Shown here: positions 16,817-26,321 of the stretch, one piece after another
How the letters are laid out: every line of letters starts with the position of its first letter
How positions within the stretch are numbered: the first letter of the stretch is position 1
DNA from: Marinobacter persicus
GTDB lineage: Bacteria > Pseudomonadota > Gammaproteobacteria > Pseudomonadales > Oleiphilaceae
Assembly (NCBI RefSeq): GCF_900114155.1
Contig: NZ_FOSC01000003.1
Location: forward strand, 124,001 to 188,000
Direction of reading: 5' to 3'
DNA: 64,000 nt
Notes under the pieces: model-generated
Databases searched by the model: none
Told to the model about the DNA's origin: nothing
Seen by the model: only the letters and a program-made list of their open reading frames with translations
Position numbers and translations under genes: made by a program

Positions 16817-18331
16817 ATGACCACCGTTATCCGCCAGGACGACCTGATCGAGAGCGTAGCCGACGCGCTGCAGTTCATCTCTTATTATCATCCGAAAGAT
16901 TTCATCGACGCCGTACACGAGGCTTACCAGCGGGAAGAATCCCAGGCCGCGAAAGACGCCATGGCCCAGATCCTGATCAACTCCCGCATGTGTGCCCAGG
17001 GCCACCGCCCGATCTGCCAGGACACCGGCATCGTGACCGTGTTCGTGAACATCGGCATGGATGTAAAATTCGAGTGCGATCAGCCGCTGGATGACGTGAT
17101 CAACGAAGGCGTGCGCCGCGCCTACACCCACCCGGACAACGTGCTGCGTGCCTCGGTACTGGCTGATCCGGACGGCAAGCGCCAGAACACCAAGGACAAC
17201 ACGCCGGCCATCATCCATTACAAGATGGTGCCGGGTAACACCGTGGAAGTACACGTGGCGGCCAAGGGCGGCGGTTCGGAAGCCAAGTCCAAGTTCGCCA
17301 TGCTGAACCCGTCCGACGACGTGGTGGAATGGGTACTGAAGATGGTGCCGCAGATGGGCGCTGGCTGGTGTCCGCCGGGCATGCTGGGTATCGGCATTGG
17401 CGGCACTGCCGAGAAGGCGATGGAACTGGCCAAGGAATCCCTGCTGGACCCGATCGACATCCACGACCTGCAGGCCCGTGGCGCCTCCAACCGCGCCGAG
17501 GAACTGCGCCTGGAGCTGTTCGAGAAGGTCAATGAGCTGGGCATTGGTGCCCAGGGCCTGGGTGGTTTGACCACCGTGCTGGACGTGAAGGTCAAAGACT
17601 ACCCGACCCACGCCGCCAACAAGCCGGTGGCGATCATCCCGAACTGCGCCGCGACCCGTCACGCGCACTTCACCCTGGACGGCACGGGTCCGTCGCTGCA
17701 GACTCCGCCGAGCATCGAAGACTGGCCGGAAATCACCTGGGAAGTGGGCGAGAACGTGCGCCGCGTGAACCTGGACACCGTCACGCCGGAAGACGTGAAA
17801 GACTGGCAGCCGGGTGAAACCGTGCTGCTGTCCGGCAAGATGCTGACCGGCCGTGACGCGGCCCACAAGAAGATGGTCGATATGATCCAGAACGGTGAAG
17901 AACTGCCGGTGGACCTGACTGGCCGCTTCATCTACTACGTGGGTCCGGTGGACCCGGTACGCGAAGAAGTGGTTGGTCCGGCTGGCCCCACCACCGCCAC
18001 CCGCATGGACAAGTTCACCCACACCATGCTCGAGAAGACCGGCCTGACCGGCATGATCGGCAAGGCCGAGCGCGGCCAGGTGGCCATCGATTCCATCAAG
18101 GAATTCGGTGCGGTGTACCTGATGGCCGTGGGCGGCGCAGCCTACCTGGTGTCCAAGGCCATCAAGGACGCCAAGGTGGTGGCCTTCGAAGAGCTGGGCA
18201 TGGAAGCGATCTACGAGTTTGAAGTAGAGGACATGCCAGTCACCGTCGCCGTGGATTCCCGTGGCAGCTCCGTGCACCAGACCGGCCCGGTCGAGTGGCA
18301 CGACAAGATCATCGCCGCCAAGGCCGTATGA
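16817..18331 (+). CDS. fumA: Fumarate hydratase, class I (iron-sulfur dependent)
   Basis: This enzyme interconverts fumarate and malate in the TCA cycle using a [4Fe-4S] cluster. The 504-residue single chain carries both halves: the N-terminal cluster domain and the C-terminal swivelling domain (LLSGKMLTGRDAAHKKM; YVGPVDPVREEVVGPAGPTT). The three likely cluster cysteines are C67 (PICQDTG), C185 (GAGWCPPG) and C277 (IPNCAATRH). The length fits the single-chain class I enzymes. It is monocistronic, with the next gene convergent. Being oxygen-sensitive, it is usually backed by a class II enzyme, which is not in this window. Confidence 0.94.
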   Translation: MTTVIRQDDLIESVADALQFISYYHPKDFIDAVHEAYQREESQAAKDAMAQILINSRMCAQGHRPICQDTGIVTVFVNIGMDVKFECDQPLDDVINEGVRRAYTHPDNVLRASVLADPDGKRQNTKDNTPAIIHYKMVPGNTVEVHVAAKGGGSEAKSKFAMLNPSDDVVEWVLKMVPQMGAGWCPPGMLGIGIGGTAEKAMELAKESLLDPIDIHDLQARGASNRAEELRLELFEKVNELGIGAQGLGGLTTVLDVKVKDYPTHAANKPVAIIPNCAATRHAHFTLDGTGPSLQTPPSIEDWPEITWEVGENVRRVNLDTVTPEDVKDWQPGETVLLSGKMLTGRDAAHKKMVDMIQNGEELPVDLTGRFIYYVGPVDPVREEVVGPAGPTTATRMDKFTHTMLEKTGLTGMIGKAERGQVAIDSIKEFGAVYLMAVGGAAYLVSKAIKDAKVVAFEELGMEAIYEFEVEDMPVTVAVDSRGSSVHQTGPVEWHDKIIAAKAV

Positions 18332-18346
18332 TCTGACTGATCGTCT

Positions 18347-18383
18347 CAGTGCAGCCCTGGGCGTCCGCTCAGGGCTGCCACTG
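18347..18383. terminator. Shared stem-loop between convergent fumarase and ATL genes
   Basis: CAGTGCAGCCCTG and CAGGGCTGCCACTG pair with one bulge across a 10-nt loop. The 3' arm overlaps the stop of the ATL gene at 18369. There is no T tract on either strand, so it may act as a weak bidirectional terminator or 3' stabiliser. Confidence 0.45.
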
Positions 18384-18692
18384 AAACGCCTTCATTCTTA
18401 CCCTTCCTTTAATCACCTCGACGCCTTCCATCCGTAGCTTCTCGGTTTGAAGCTGACGGGCCTCCGTGCCTTCGGGGAAGGCAATCTGGCCATTGCTGCG
18501 GATCACCCGGTGCCAGGGGATGCAGTGCCCGGCGGGCAAGCTGCCCAGGGCCCGACCCACAAAGCGCGCCTGTCGGCCAAGGCCTGCCATGGCAGCAATC
18601 TGGCCGTAGCTGGCCACCTTGCCTTCTGGAATGGCCGCCACGACCTGCCATATCTTTTGTTCCCGGGAAGGTTCCTGGTTGATCGTGTCCAT
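18369..18692 (-). CDS. Alkyltransferase-like (ATL) protein, MGMT family with Trp in place of the active Cys
   Basis: The 107-residue protein has the O6-alkylguanine-DNA alkyltransferase C-terminal fold: KVASYGQIAAMAG (helix-turn-helix), QARFVGRAL (arginine finger) and GHCIPWHRVI. The catalytic Cys of the PCHR motif is replaced by Trp60 (PWHR). In the ATL group this abolishes alkyl transfer, and the protein instead binds alkylated guanine and hands it to nucleotide excision repair. A nearby Cys57 is not at the catalytic position. It is convergent with the fumarase gene. Confidence 0.9.
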   Translation of the reverse strand: MDTINQEPSREQKIWQVVAAIPEGKVASYGQIAAMAGLGRQARFVGRALGSLPAGHCIPWHRVIRSNGQIAFPEGTEARQLQTEKLRMEGVEVIKGRVRMKAFQWQP

Positions 18693-18804
18693 TTATTACC
18701 TGTGCGTTATTCGTCGGTGCCTTCCTTGAACTTTCATGGTTTGCCCTAACCAAGTTATCAGGTAGTTTTACTTTTATGTGTCTGAGTAAGTGACAGGAGG
18801 CATC

Positions 18805-19332
18805 TTGCCCGTTTTCTTTTTCCTTTTCATTGTCATGCCCATTGCGGAGATGGCCGTGCTGATCAAAGTTGGCGGCATCATCGGCGTATTCAACACCATC
18901 GGCCTGGTATTGCTGACCGCGGTGGCCGGGGCATGGCTGCTGCGCCAGCAGGGACTGGCGACTCTGTTGCGGGCCAATCAGCGACTGAACAGCGGCGAGT
19001 TGCCCGCCAAGGAAGTGGCCGAAGGGCTGATTCTGGCCGTCGGTGGTGCGCTCCTTCTGACTCCCGGCTTCATCACCGATACGGTGGGCTTCCTGTGCCT
19101 GATCCCCGGCTCCCGTCACTGGCTGGCTGCCCAGGCACTGAAACGCATGACGGTGGCTGGCGGAAGCCAGAGCTTTCATTTCCAGGCGGGGTCATTCCGG
19201 CAGGGGCCTTTCGACGGACAGGGCCCCTTCGGTCCACAAGGCCCGTTCGACCGGGATGCCAACGGTGACATCATCGAAGGCGAGTATGAAGAAGAGCCGG
19301 AAAAGGACCGCGACCGGATCGAAAAAAAGTAA
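18805..19332 (+). CDS. fxsA: FxsA family membrane protein
   Basis: The 175-residue protein starts with two hydrophobic segments (MPVFFFLFIVMPIAEMAVLI; IIGVFNTIGLVLLTAVAGAW). It has the FxsA pattern GLILAVGGALLLTPGFITDTVGF and a Gly/Phe/Gln-rich tail ending in acidic residues. In E. coli FxsA overproduction prevents phage T7 exclusion by the F plasmid; its normal role is unclear. The TTG at 18805 is chosen because a perfect AGGAGG ends 4 nt before it; an in-frame GTG at 18790 has no such site. It lies just upstream of groESL, whose heat-shock promoter begins right after its stop. Confidence 0.88.
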   Translation: MPVFFFLFIVMPIAEMAVLIKVGGIIGVFNTIGLVLLTAVAGAWLLRQQGLATLLRANQRLNSGELPAKEVAEGLILAVGGALLLTPGFITDTVGFLCLIPGSRHWLAAQALKRMTVAGGSQSFHFQAGSFRQGPFDGQGPFGPQGPFDRDANGDIIEGEYEEEPEKDRDRIEKK

Positions 19333-19350
19333 AAAATTTTTTGATCCGGG

Positions 19351-19380
19351 TATTGAAATGCCCACCCCCACCCCCATTTA
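19351..19380 (+). promoter_or_regulatory. Sigma-32 heat-shock promoter of groESL
   Basis: TTGAAA (19353-19358) is separated by 13 nt from CCCCATTTA (19372-19380). This fits the sigma-32 pattern of a GAAA -35 box and a CCCCAT -10 box. It begins 18 nt after the fxsA stop and leaves a leader of about 135 nt before groES. Confidence 0.85.
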
Positions 19381-19523
19381 TCCACCACAAGTTCGCTATG
19401 GGCTGAAAAGCACTGGCAATCAGCTGCTTGAGGCCCTGGCACATTGTCGGGCCTGCCTTGGTCCGGCGCTTTAACATGCAATTGTCATTGCCACATTAAT
19501 CTGACTACTGGAGAAACAGAGCA

Positions 19524-19811
19524 ATGAAAATTCGTCCGCTACACGATCGTGTTGTCGTACGCCGTAAGGAAGAAGAAGAGAAAACTGCGGGTGGCATCGT
19601 GCTGCCGGGTAATGCCAAAGAGAAGCCTTCCCAGGGTGAAGTGATCGCCGTGGGCAATGGCCGCATTCTCGACAATGGCGAAACTCGTGCACTGGCGGTC
19701 AAGGTGGGTGACACCGTGGTCTTCGGCCAGTTTGCCGGTAACACCGTGAAAGTTGACGGTGAAGAGCTGCTCATCATGAGCGAGAACGAAATCTACGGCG
19801 TGCTTGAGTGA
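19524..19811 (+). CDS. groS: Co-chaperonin GroES
   Basis: This is the ten-kilodalton lid of the GroEL folding chamber. The 95-residue protein is full length, with the N-terminal [13 protein letters not shown], the mobile loop [18 protein letters not shown] and the C-terminal [19 protein letters not shown] end ([15 protein letters not shown]). It is the first gene of the groESL operon, preceded by GGAG 9-12 nt before the ATG, and 76 nt upstream of groEL. Confidence 0.98.
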   Translation: MKIRPLHDRVVVRRKEEEEKTAGGIVLPGNAKEKPSQGEVIAVGNGRILDNGETRALAVKVGDTVVFGQFAGNTVKVDGEELLIMSENEIYGVLE

Positions 19812-19881
19812 TCGCGAACGCGACAGGTACCAACGCTCATTAATCCGATTGAATCAACTTCGGTTTAACGAACAGGAATAG

Positions 19882-21540
<1,659 letters not shown>

Positions 21541-21593
21541 TGCCGGCCTGATCCCCACCCGGCGCTAACGCCGGGGCCGATCACCCGAACAAA

Positions 21594-21626
21594 ACCCCGC
21601 ACTGGGCAACCGGTGCGGGGTTTTTT
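21594..21626 (+). terminator. Rho-independent terminator of groESL
   Basis: ACCCCGCAC pairs with GTGCGGGGT across a 10-nt loop and is followed by six T. Confidence 0.92.
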
Positions 21627-21746
21627 ATTCTCGGTGCAGCGGCGGGACGGTAGGTCCGGTGCTATATTTCAAAGGCGAAAGTTGGTGGCATGGGCGTCCG
21701 GGTGTCACCGGCTGGCCTACCCAAACCGTTGAGTCCAGGAAGGGCG

Positions 21747-23705
21747 ATGAGGTGGTTTTGGCATATGAAATCTGTCCGGCAACAGATACTTCCCTGCATT
21801 GTCTCGATCGTTATGCTGTTAACGGCCGCCGGGGCTATGGGGCAGCAGGAAACCTGGCGGATTAACCTCCGGGATGCCGATATTCGGGCCCTGGTTACCC
21901 AGGTTGCCGATATCACCGGCCGGAGCTTCGTGGTGGACCCGAGAGTCACAGGCCAGGTGACGGTGTTATCCAGTGCTTCGCTGAGCCGCGATGAAATCTA
22001 CGATTTATTTCTGGCTGTTCTTAATGTTCATGGCTTTGTCGCCATTCCCGGTGACCAGGTTGTTCGGATAGTCCCGCAAGTGAATGCCAGACGTTTGGGG
22101 GCTCCGGATTCAGAGCCTCCGGGTACACCCTCCGAGCAGTTGATTACCCGTGTTGTTCGTGTCGAGTACAGCCAGGCCGCTGATCTCTTGCCGATTTTAC
22201 AGCCTCTGGTGGCTGAGTACGGACATCTTTCCGCCGCACCGCAGGCCAATGCCCTGGTTATTGCAGACCATCAGTTGAACATTGAGCGAATTGAACAGAT
22301 TGTCAGCGAACTGGACGCCCCGCCAGAATACGAGGTGGAGGTGATCCAGCTGAAAGAGGCCTGGGTGGGGGATATGGTCACCCTTCTGCAGGAACTGGCC
22401 CCCGAGCAGCTTGGCGGCTCAGGTGGTGATAATGCCGGGCGCAAATACAGTGTGACGGCGGATGAGCGCAGCAACCGGTTGATTCTGCGGGGTGACCAGG
22501 TCTTCCGGGAGAAAATGCGACAGTTGATTACCCAGCTTGACCAGCGTTCGGCCTCCGGTGGCACCACCAAGGTGATTCGCCTGAAGCACGCTGACGCGAA
22601 GAATCTGACCGAGATTCTCAAGGGCGTGATGGGCGAGCTGCTGAAGGAAAGCGCTGGCAGTGATAATTCTGGTGGGCGGCCGGGAAACAACTTTTCGGTA
22701 TTTGCCGATGAAGGACTGAATGCGCTGGTGGTGCGGGGCGATCCGTCCTTGATGCAGGAAGCAGAACAGATTGTCGAACAGCTCGACGTGCGTCGGGCGC
22801 AGGTGATGATCGAGGCGGCGATTGTCGAGATCAGTGATGAAATGGGCGACCAGCTTGGTGTGCAGGTGGCCGGTGGGGATGAATCCCGGGGAGCCTTCCC
22901 CCTGCTGGGAACCAACCTGGCCAGTGGTGAGGGCATGCTGGGGTTGAACTCGGTGATCAGTGCGCTGGTGGGTGATACCTTGCCTCAATTGGGTGGCGGG
23001 CTGACCGCCGGCGCCGGTGAGCGTAACGACGATGGCGTAAGCTGGGGCATTCTGGTTCAGGCGTTGTCGTCGTCGGCCGCTGCCAACCTGTTGTCCACGC
23101 CCAGTATTATCACGCTGGACAATCAGGAGTCGGAAATCATTGTCGGCCAGAACGTACCGTTTCGGACCGGTGAATCGACCGTCACGGGTGATGGCACAAC
23201 CAATCCTTTTACCACCATCGAGCGGCGCGATGTGGGGCTGTCATTGAAAGTCACCCCGACCATCAGTGCCGAGGGGCTGGTGCGCCTGGTGGTGGAGCAG
23301 ACCACCGAGGATATCTCCACCACGAATGTTTCCGGTGCCTCGGATCTGATCACCAACAAACGTGAGATCAAAACAACCGTGCTCGCCGATGACGGTGAAA
23401 CGGTTGTCCTGGGTGGTTTGATCAAAGACGATCTTCAGGTCAGCAAGAACAAGGTGCCCTTGTTGGGGGACATCCCGGTGCTTGGCCGTTTGTTTTCCTC
23501 GGAATCGGAGCAACGGGTCAAGCGTAACCTCCTGGTGTTTTTGCGTCCGACCATCATGCTCGGTAAGCAGGAAGCATCGGCCGCCACCAACGAGAAATTC
23601 AACCGTCTTTGGGATGTCAATCTCGAAGCCAGGGAAAAGCTTGGGTTGCCGGAGCCGGGTGAACAGCCAACCGTGGACATGTTGTTTGAGGGGCGTCGGG
23701 AATGA
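21747..23705 (+). CDS. gspD: Type II secretion system secretin GspD
   Basis: This is the outer-membrane secretin ring of the type II secretion system. From the ATG at 21747 the protein has 652 residues with a signal peptide (cleavage near AMG-QQ). It then has the N0 domain (NLRDADIRALVTQVADITG), N1-N3 ring domains (three repeats of the KVIRLKHADAKNLTEIL type) and the secretin core (VPLLGDIPVLGRLF; NLLVFLRPTIM). The 21747 start has AGGAAGG close upstream; the ATG at 21765 is an equally plausible start for the signal peptide. No other gsp gene is in the window, which is unusual, since gspC-M are normally contiguous. It does not appear to be a pilus or type III secretin because the ring-domain order is that of GspD. 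Confidence 0.9.
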   Translation: MRWFWHMKSVRQQILPCIVSIVMLLTAAGAMGQQETWRINLRDADIRALVTQVADITGRSFVVDPRVTGQVTVLSSASLSRDEIYDLFLAVLNVHGFVAIPGDQVVRIVPQVNARRLGAPDSEPPGTPSEQLITRVVRVEYSQAADLLPILQPLVAEYGHLSAAPQANALVIADHQLNIERIEQIVSELDAPPEYEVEVIQLKEAWVGDMVTLLQELAPEQLGGSGGDNAGRKYSVTADERSNRLILRGDQVFREKMRQLITQLDQRSASGGTTKVIRLKHADAKNLTEILKGVMGELLKESAGSDNSGGRPGNNFSVFADEGLNALVVRGDPSLMQEAEQIVEQLDVRRAQVMIEAAIVEISDEMGDQLGVQVAGGDESRGAFPLLGTNLASGEGMLGLNSVISALVGDTLPQLGGGLTAGAGERNDDGVSWGILVQALSSSAAANLLSTPSIITLDNQESEIIVGQNVPFRTGESTVTGDGTTNPFTTIERRDVGLSLKVTPTISAEGLVRLVVEQTTEDISTTNVSGASDLITNKREIKTTVLADDGETVVLGGLIKDDLQVSKNKVPLLGDIPVLGRLFSSESEQRVKRNLLVFLRPTIMLGKQEASAATNEKFNRLWDVNLEAREKLGLPEPGEQPTVDMLFEGRRE

Positions 23706-23718
23706 TTTTCGCTACGTC

Positions 23719-25698
23719 CTACAACGGTGGCATCGGGCAATCCAGTTGGTCGGCAACCAGGCGCATCAGTTCGTATTCACGGATGCCAACCTGGCCGTCG
23801 TGCTCGATGCAGTGGCCGCAGGCGTCGAGTACGGCTGGTTTCAAAAGCGGGGAAAGATGGCTCAGGGTCTTCAGGGCGTAGCGCAAATCCTTGATTGACA
23901 CCTTTGGCAAGGTGGCGTCCGGGCTTACCGCGCCGAAGCCGGCCATGGCCTCCCGATACAGCTTTCTGACGTCCTGCGGGTTGTCTGTGCCGGCTCGTGC
24001 AAAGACACCCAGGACCGTGGAGATGGCCGGCAATACCGCCTTGTAGGTGCGGTATTTCACCGACACGGCCCGCCCCGCATCGGCCGACAGGTGTCGGGAC
24101 AAAAAGCTGGTCAGGGCCAGCTCGAACAGGCTCAGGCGCTGGTCGGCCACCACCAGTTTCCAGACATTGGCGGAAAGCTGCTTCCGTTCCTCCGCATCAA
24201 GTTTGCGCAGCGCCGGCATGGCCAGTTCCAGAACCGGAAAGCGTGCGCCCTCTCCCAGCGAGCGCAGGGTGGCAGTCAGTTTCCCCAGCATTTCGGGCTG
24301 CGGGCCCAGAAGCGGGTGCTCCGGCAGTTCTTCGTAGCGTTCACGCTGAACCGGGACAGGTAACGGCCAGAGTAACAGGGCATAGCACAGCTGGACCGCG
24401 CCGGTGCGGGTGTATAACAGGTTGCGAAAGGTGGAGGGTAGTTGCTTCAGCCACTGGATCGCATAGGCCTCGCTCTGCCGTGAGACGGTACCGACTTTTC
24501 CGGATACCTGGCCTCTGGTTCGGTTGATGCTCTGCCTGTCGGTGTGTTGTTCAGCCAGTTTAGTGGTGCCCGTGGGTCCGGCGACTGAACGCACCGTGTC
24601 CACCAGATTGACCGGTTCCGGCTCCCGGTGTTTCGGGGTCAGTTCCGAGGCTGGCATGGTGTCGCGCAACCGGCTTCGCAATCGCGCCATCAAGCCTGGC
24701 TGGATGGCGTCAATGCGTTTGTCGATGGGTGGGTGTGAGGCCAGCAGAGAGGTGAATTTCATACGGGCGGCTTCGCCGAAGCACATGTGGTTCATGTCGC
24801 TGGCGTGGCTGGTGCTGTCCAGGTAACCGCCCTTGATGCCGATTTTGTACAGGGCGCCGCCAATACCCTCGGGGTTGCGGGTGAACTGCACCGAAGAGGC
24901 ATCGGCCAGCATTTCCCGCTGGCGTGACACGGCCGCCTGGATCAGTCGGCCGAAGAAGACGCCGACATAGCCAATCAGCAGCAGGGCGAGGCCTATCAGC
25001 CCCATGGCCGCCTGCGCCCGGCCATCGCGGTTTCCGCCAGTCAGGCGCCGGCTGGTGGACCGGTAGAATCCCGCCCGGACCAGAAACTGCCCGATCTGAC
25101 CGATCATAAGAATACCGGCCAACAGGGCAATGAGCCGGACATTAATGCGCATGTCGCCGTTGAGAATATGGCTGAACTCGTGGGCGACCACGCCCTGCAG
25201 TTCGTCGCGGTCCAGTTCATCCAGGGTGCCACGGGTAACGACCATTACCGCTTCACCGGCATCATAGCCGGCGACAAAGGCATTTATTCCGGTCTCGTGA
25301 TCCATCACGTAAAGATCGGGCACCGGAACGCCGCTGGCGATGGACATCTCCTCGACAATGTTGCGCAGGCGGCGCTCGTCCTGATGGGTGGTATCCGGTT
25401 CAATCAGGCGGGCTTTCACCATGTTGGCAACTCGGCTGCCACCGCCGGCCAGGTCCAGCCAGCGGACCAGGGAGCCAATGATAATGATGCCAATCACCGT
25501 GCTGGCGGTTATCAGCCCGTGGCTGGATAACAACCAGTGATGGAAGGGGGGACGTGTACCCTCGCCGAGGGTGACAAAGTAACCGACCAGGCAGACCGCC
25601 AGTGTGATCAGCGTGACCGCCGTCAGGAACAGGATGATCAGCAGGCCTGTGTTGCGCCGGGCGTGGGCCTGGCGTTCGAAAAAGCCGGGAGCGGCCAT
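23719..25698 (-). CDS. M48-family zinc metallopeptidase with long C-terminal extension
   Basis: The 659-residue protein has two N-terminal membrane helices (about 17-43 and 62-80) and an M48/HtpX-like domain with the zinc motif HEFSH at 173-177. The third ligand is Glu262 (REMLADASSV), and two further helices lie between (about 190-250). Residues from about 340 to the end form a largely cytoplasmic region of some 320 residues rich in alpha helix, which I cannot assign. HtpX-type proteases degrade misfolded membrane proteins. The gene follows lemA by 11 nt in one operon, a pairing known from many bacteria. It ends convergently with gspD, only 13 nt from its stop. Confidence 0.88.
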   Translation of the reverse strand: MAAPGFFERQAHARRNTGLLIILFLTAVTLITLAVCLVGYFVTLGEGTRPPFHHWLLSSHGLITASTVIGIIIIGSLVRWLDLAGGGSRVANMVKARLIEPDTTHQDERRLRNIVEEMSIASGVPVPDLYVMDHETGINAFVAGYDAGEAVMVVTRGTLDELDRDELQGVVAHEFSHILNGDMRINVRLIALLAGILMIGQIGQFLVRAGFYRSTSRRLTGGNRDGRAQAAMGLIGLALLLIGYVGVFFGRLIQAAVSRQREMLADASSVQFTRNPEGIGGALYKIGIKGGYLDSTSHASDMNHMCFGEAARMKFTSLLASHPPIDKRIDAIQPGLMARLRSRLRDTMPASELTPKHREPEPVNLVDTVRSVAGPTGTTKLAEQHTDRQSINRTRGQVSGKVGTVSRQSEAYAIQWLKQLPSTFRNLLYTRTGAVQLCYALLLWPLPVPVQRERYEELPEHPLLGPQPEMLGKLTATLRSLGEGARFPVLELAMPALRKLDAEERKQLSANVWKLVVADQRLSLFELALTSFLSRHLSADAGRAVSVKYRTYKAVLPAISTVLGVFARAGTDNPQDVRKLYREAMAGFGAVSPDATLPKVSIKDLRYALKTLSHLSPLLKPAVLDACGHCIEHDGQVGIREYELMRLVADQLDCPMPPL

Positions 25699-25709
25699 TT
25701 AACGGCTCC

Positions 25710-26297
25710 TCAGAAACTGACTTTCGGTGCCTGCCGCGCTTCCGGGCTTTCCAGTTGCAGTTGCGCCCGGTCCTTGAAGGCAAACAGGCCGGCGATGATG
25801 TTGTTGGGAAACTTCTCGCGGAAGGTGTTGTAGTGCATGACGCCGTCGTTATAGGCCTGGCGGGCGAACGACACCCGGTTTTCTGTCGAGGAGAGCTCTT
25901 CCATCAAGTCCTGAATGGTCTGGTCGGCTTTCAGGTCGGGGTAATTTTCCACCACGGCGTTGAAATTCGCCAGCGCCTTGCTCAGCATGTTTTCAGCGCC
26001 ACCCAGGCGCTGCATCTTGCCGCTTTCACCGGGATCGCGGGCAGCGTCCCTCTGGGCGCTGACGGCGTTGTTGCGGGCGTCCATCACCTGGGTCAGGGTG
26101 GACTTCTCGTGTTCCATGTAGGCCTTGGCGGATTCCACCAGGTTCGGAATCAGGTCATGCCGGCGCTGCAGTTGCACATCTATCTGGGCGAAGCCGTTTT
26201 TGTACTGGTTCCGCAGGGACACCAGTTTGTTGTAGATAACCACAAGGTAAATAACAACAGCGGCAATGACGGCTAAACCGATAAGGGTGCTTTCCAT
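25710..26297 (-). CDS. LemA family protein
   Basis: The 195-residue protein has one N-terminal membrane helix (about 5-24: LIGLAVIAAVVIYLVVIY) and the LemA helical bundle: NQYKNGFAQIDVQLQRRHDLIPNLVE is the hallmark, followed by FNAVVENYPDLKA and ENRVSFARQAYNDGVMHYNTFREKFPNNIIA. The function of LemA proteins is not defined biochemically. It is cotranscribed with the M48 protease gene downstream, which suggests a regulator or adaptor for that protease. Confidence 0.93.
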   Translation of the reverse strand: MESTLIGLAVIAAVVIYLVVIYNKLVSLRNQYKNGFAQIDVQLQRRHDLIPNLVESAKAYMEHEKSTLTQVMDARNNAVSAQRDAARDPGESGKMQRLGGAENMLSKALANFNAVVENYPDLKADQTIQDLMEELSSTENRVSFARQAYNDGVMHYNTFREKFPNNIIAGLFAFKDRAQLQLESPEARQAPKVSF

Positions 26298-26321
26298 GGT
26301 ATTTCCCTGTTCAGATTGTGT

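Noticed and set aside
16751..18301. A 516-codon open frame antisense to fumarase
   Set aside because: It mirrors the fumarase coding frame, has no ribosome site, and its His/Gly-rich composition is typical of the reverse of a high-GC gene.
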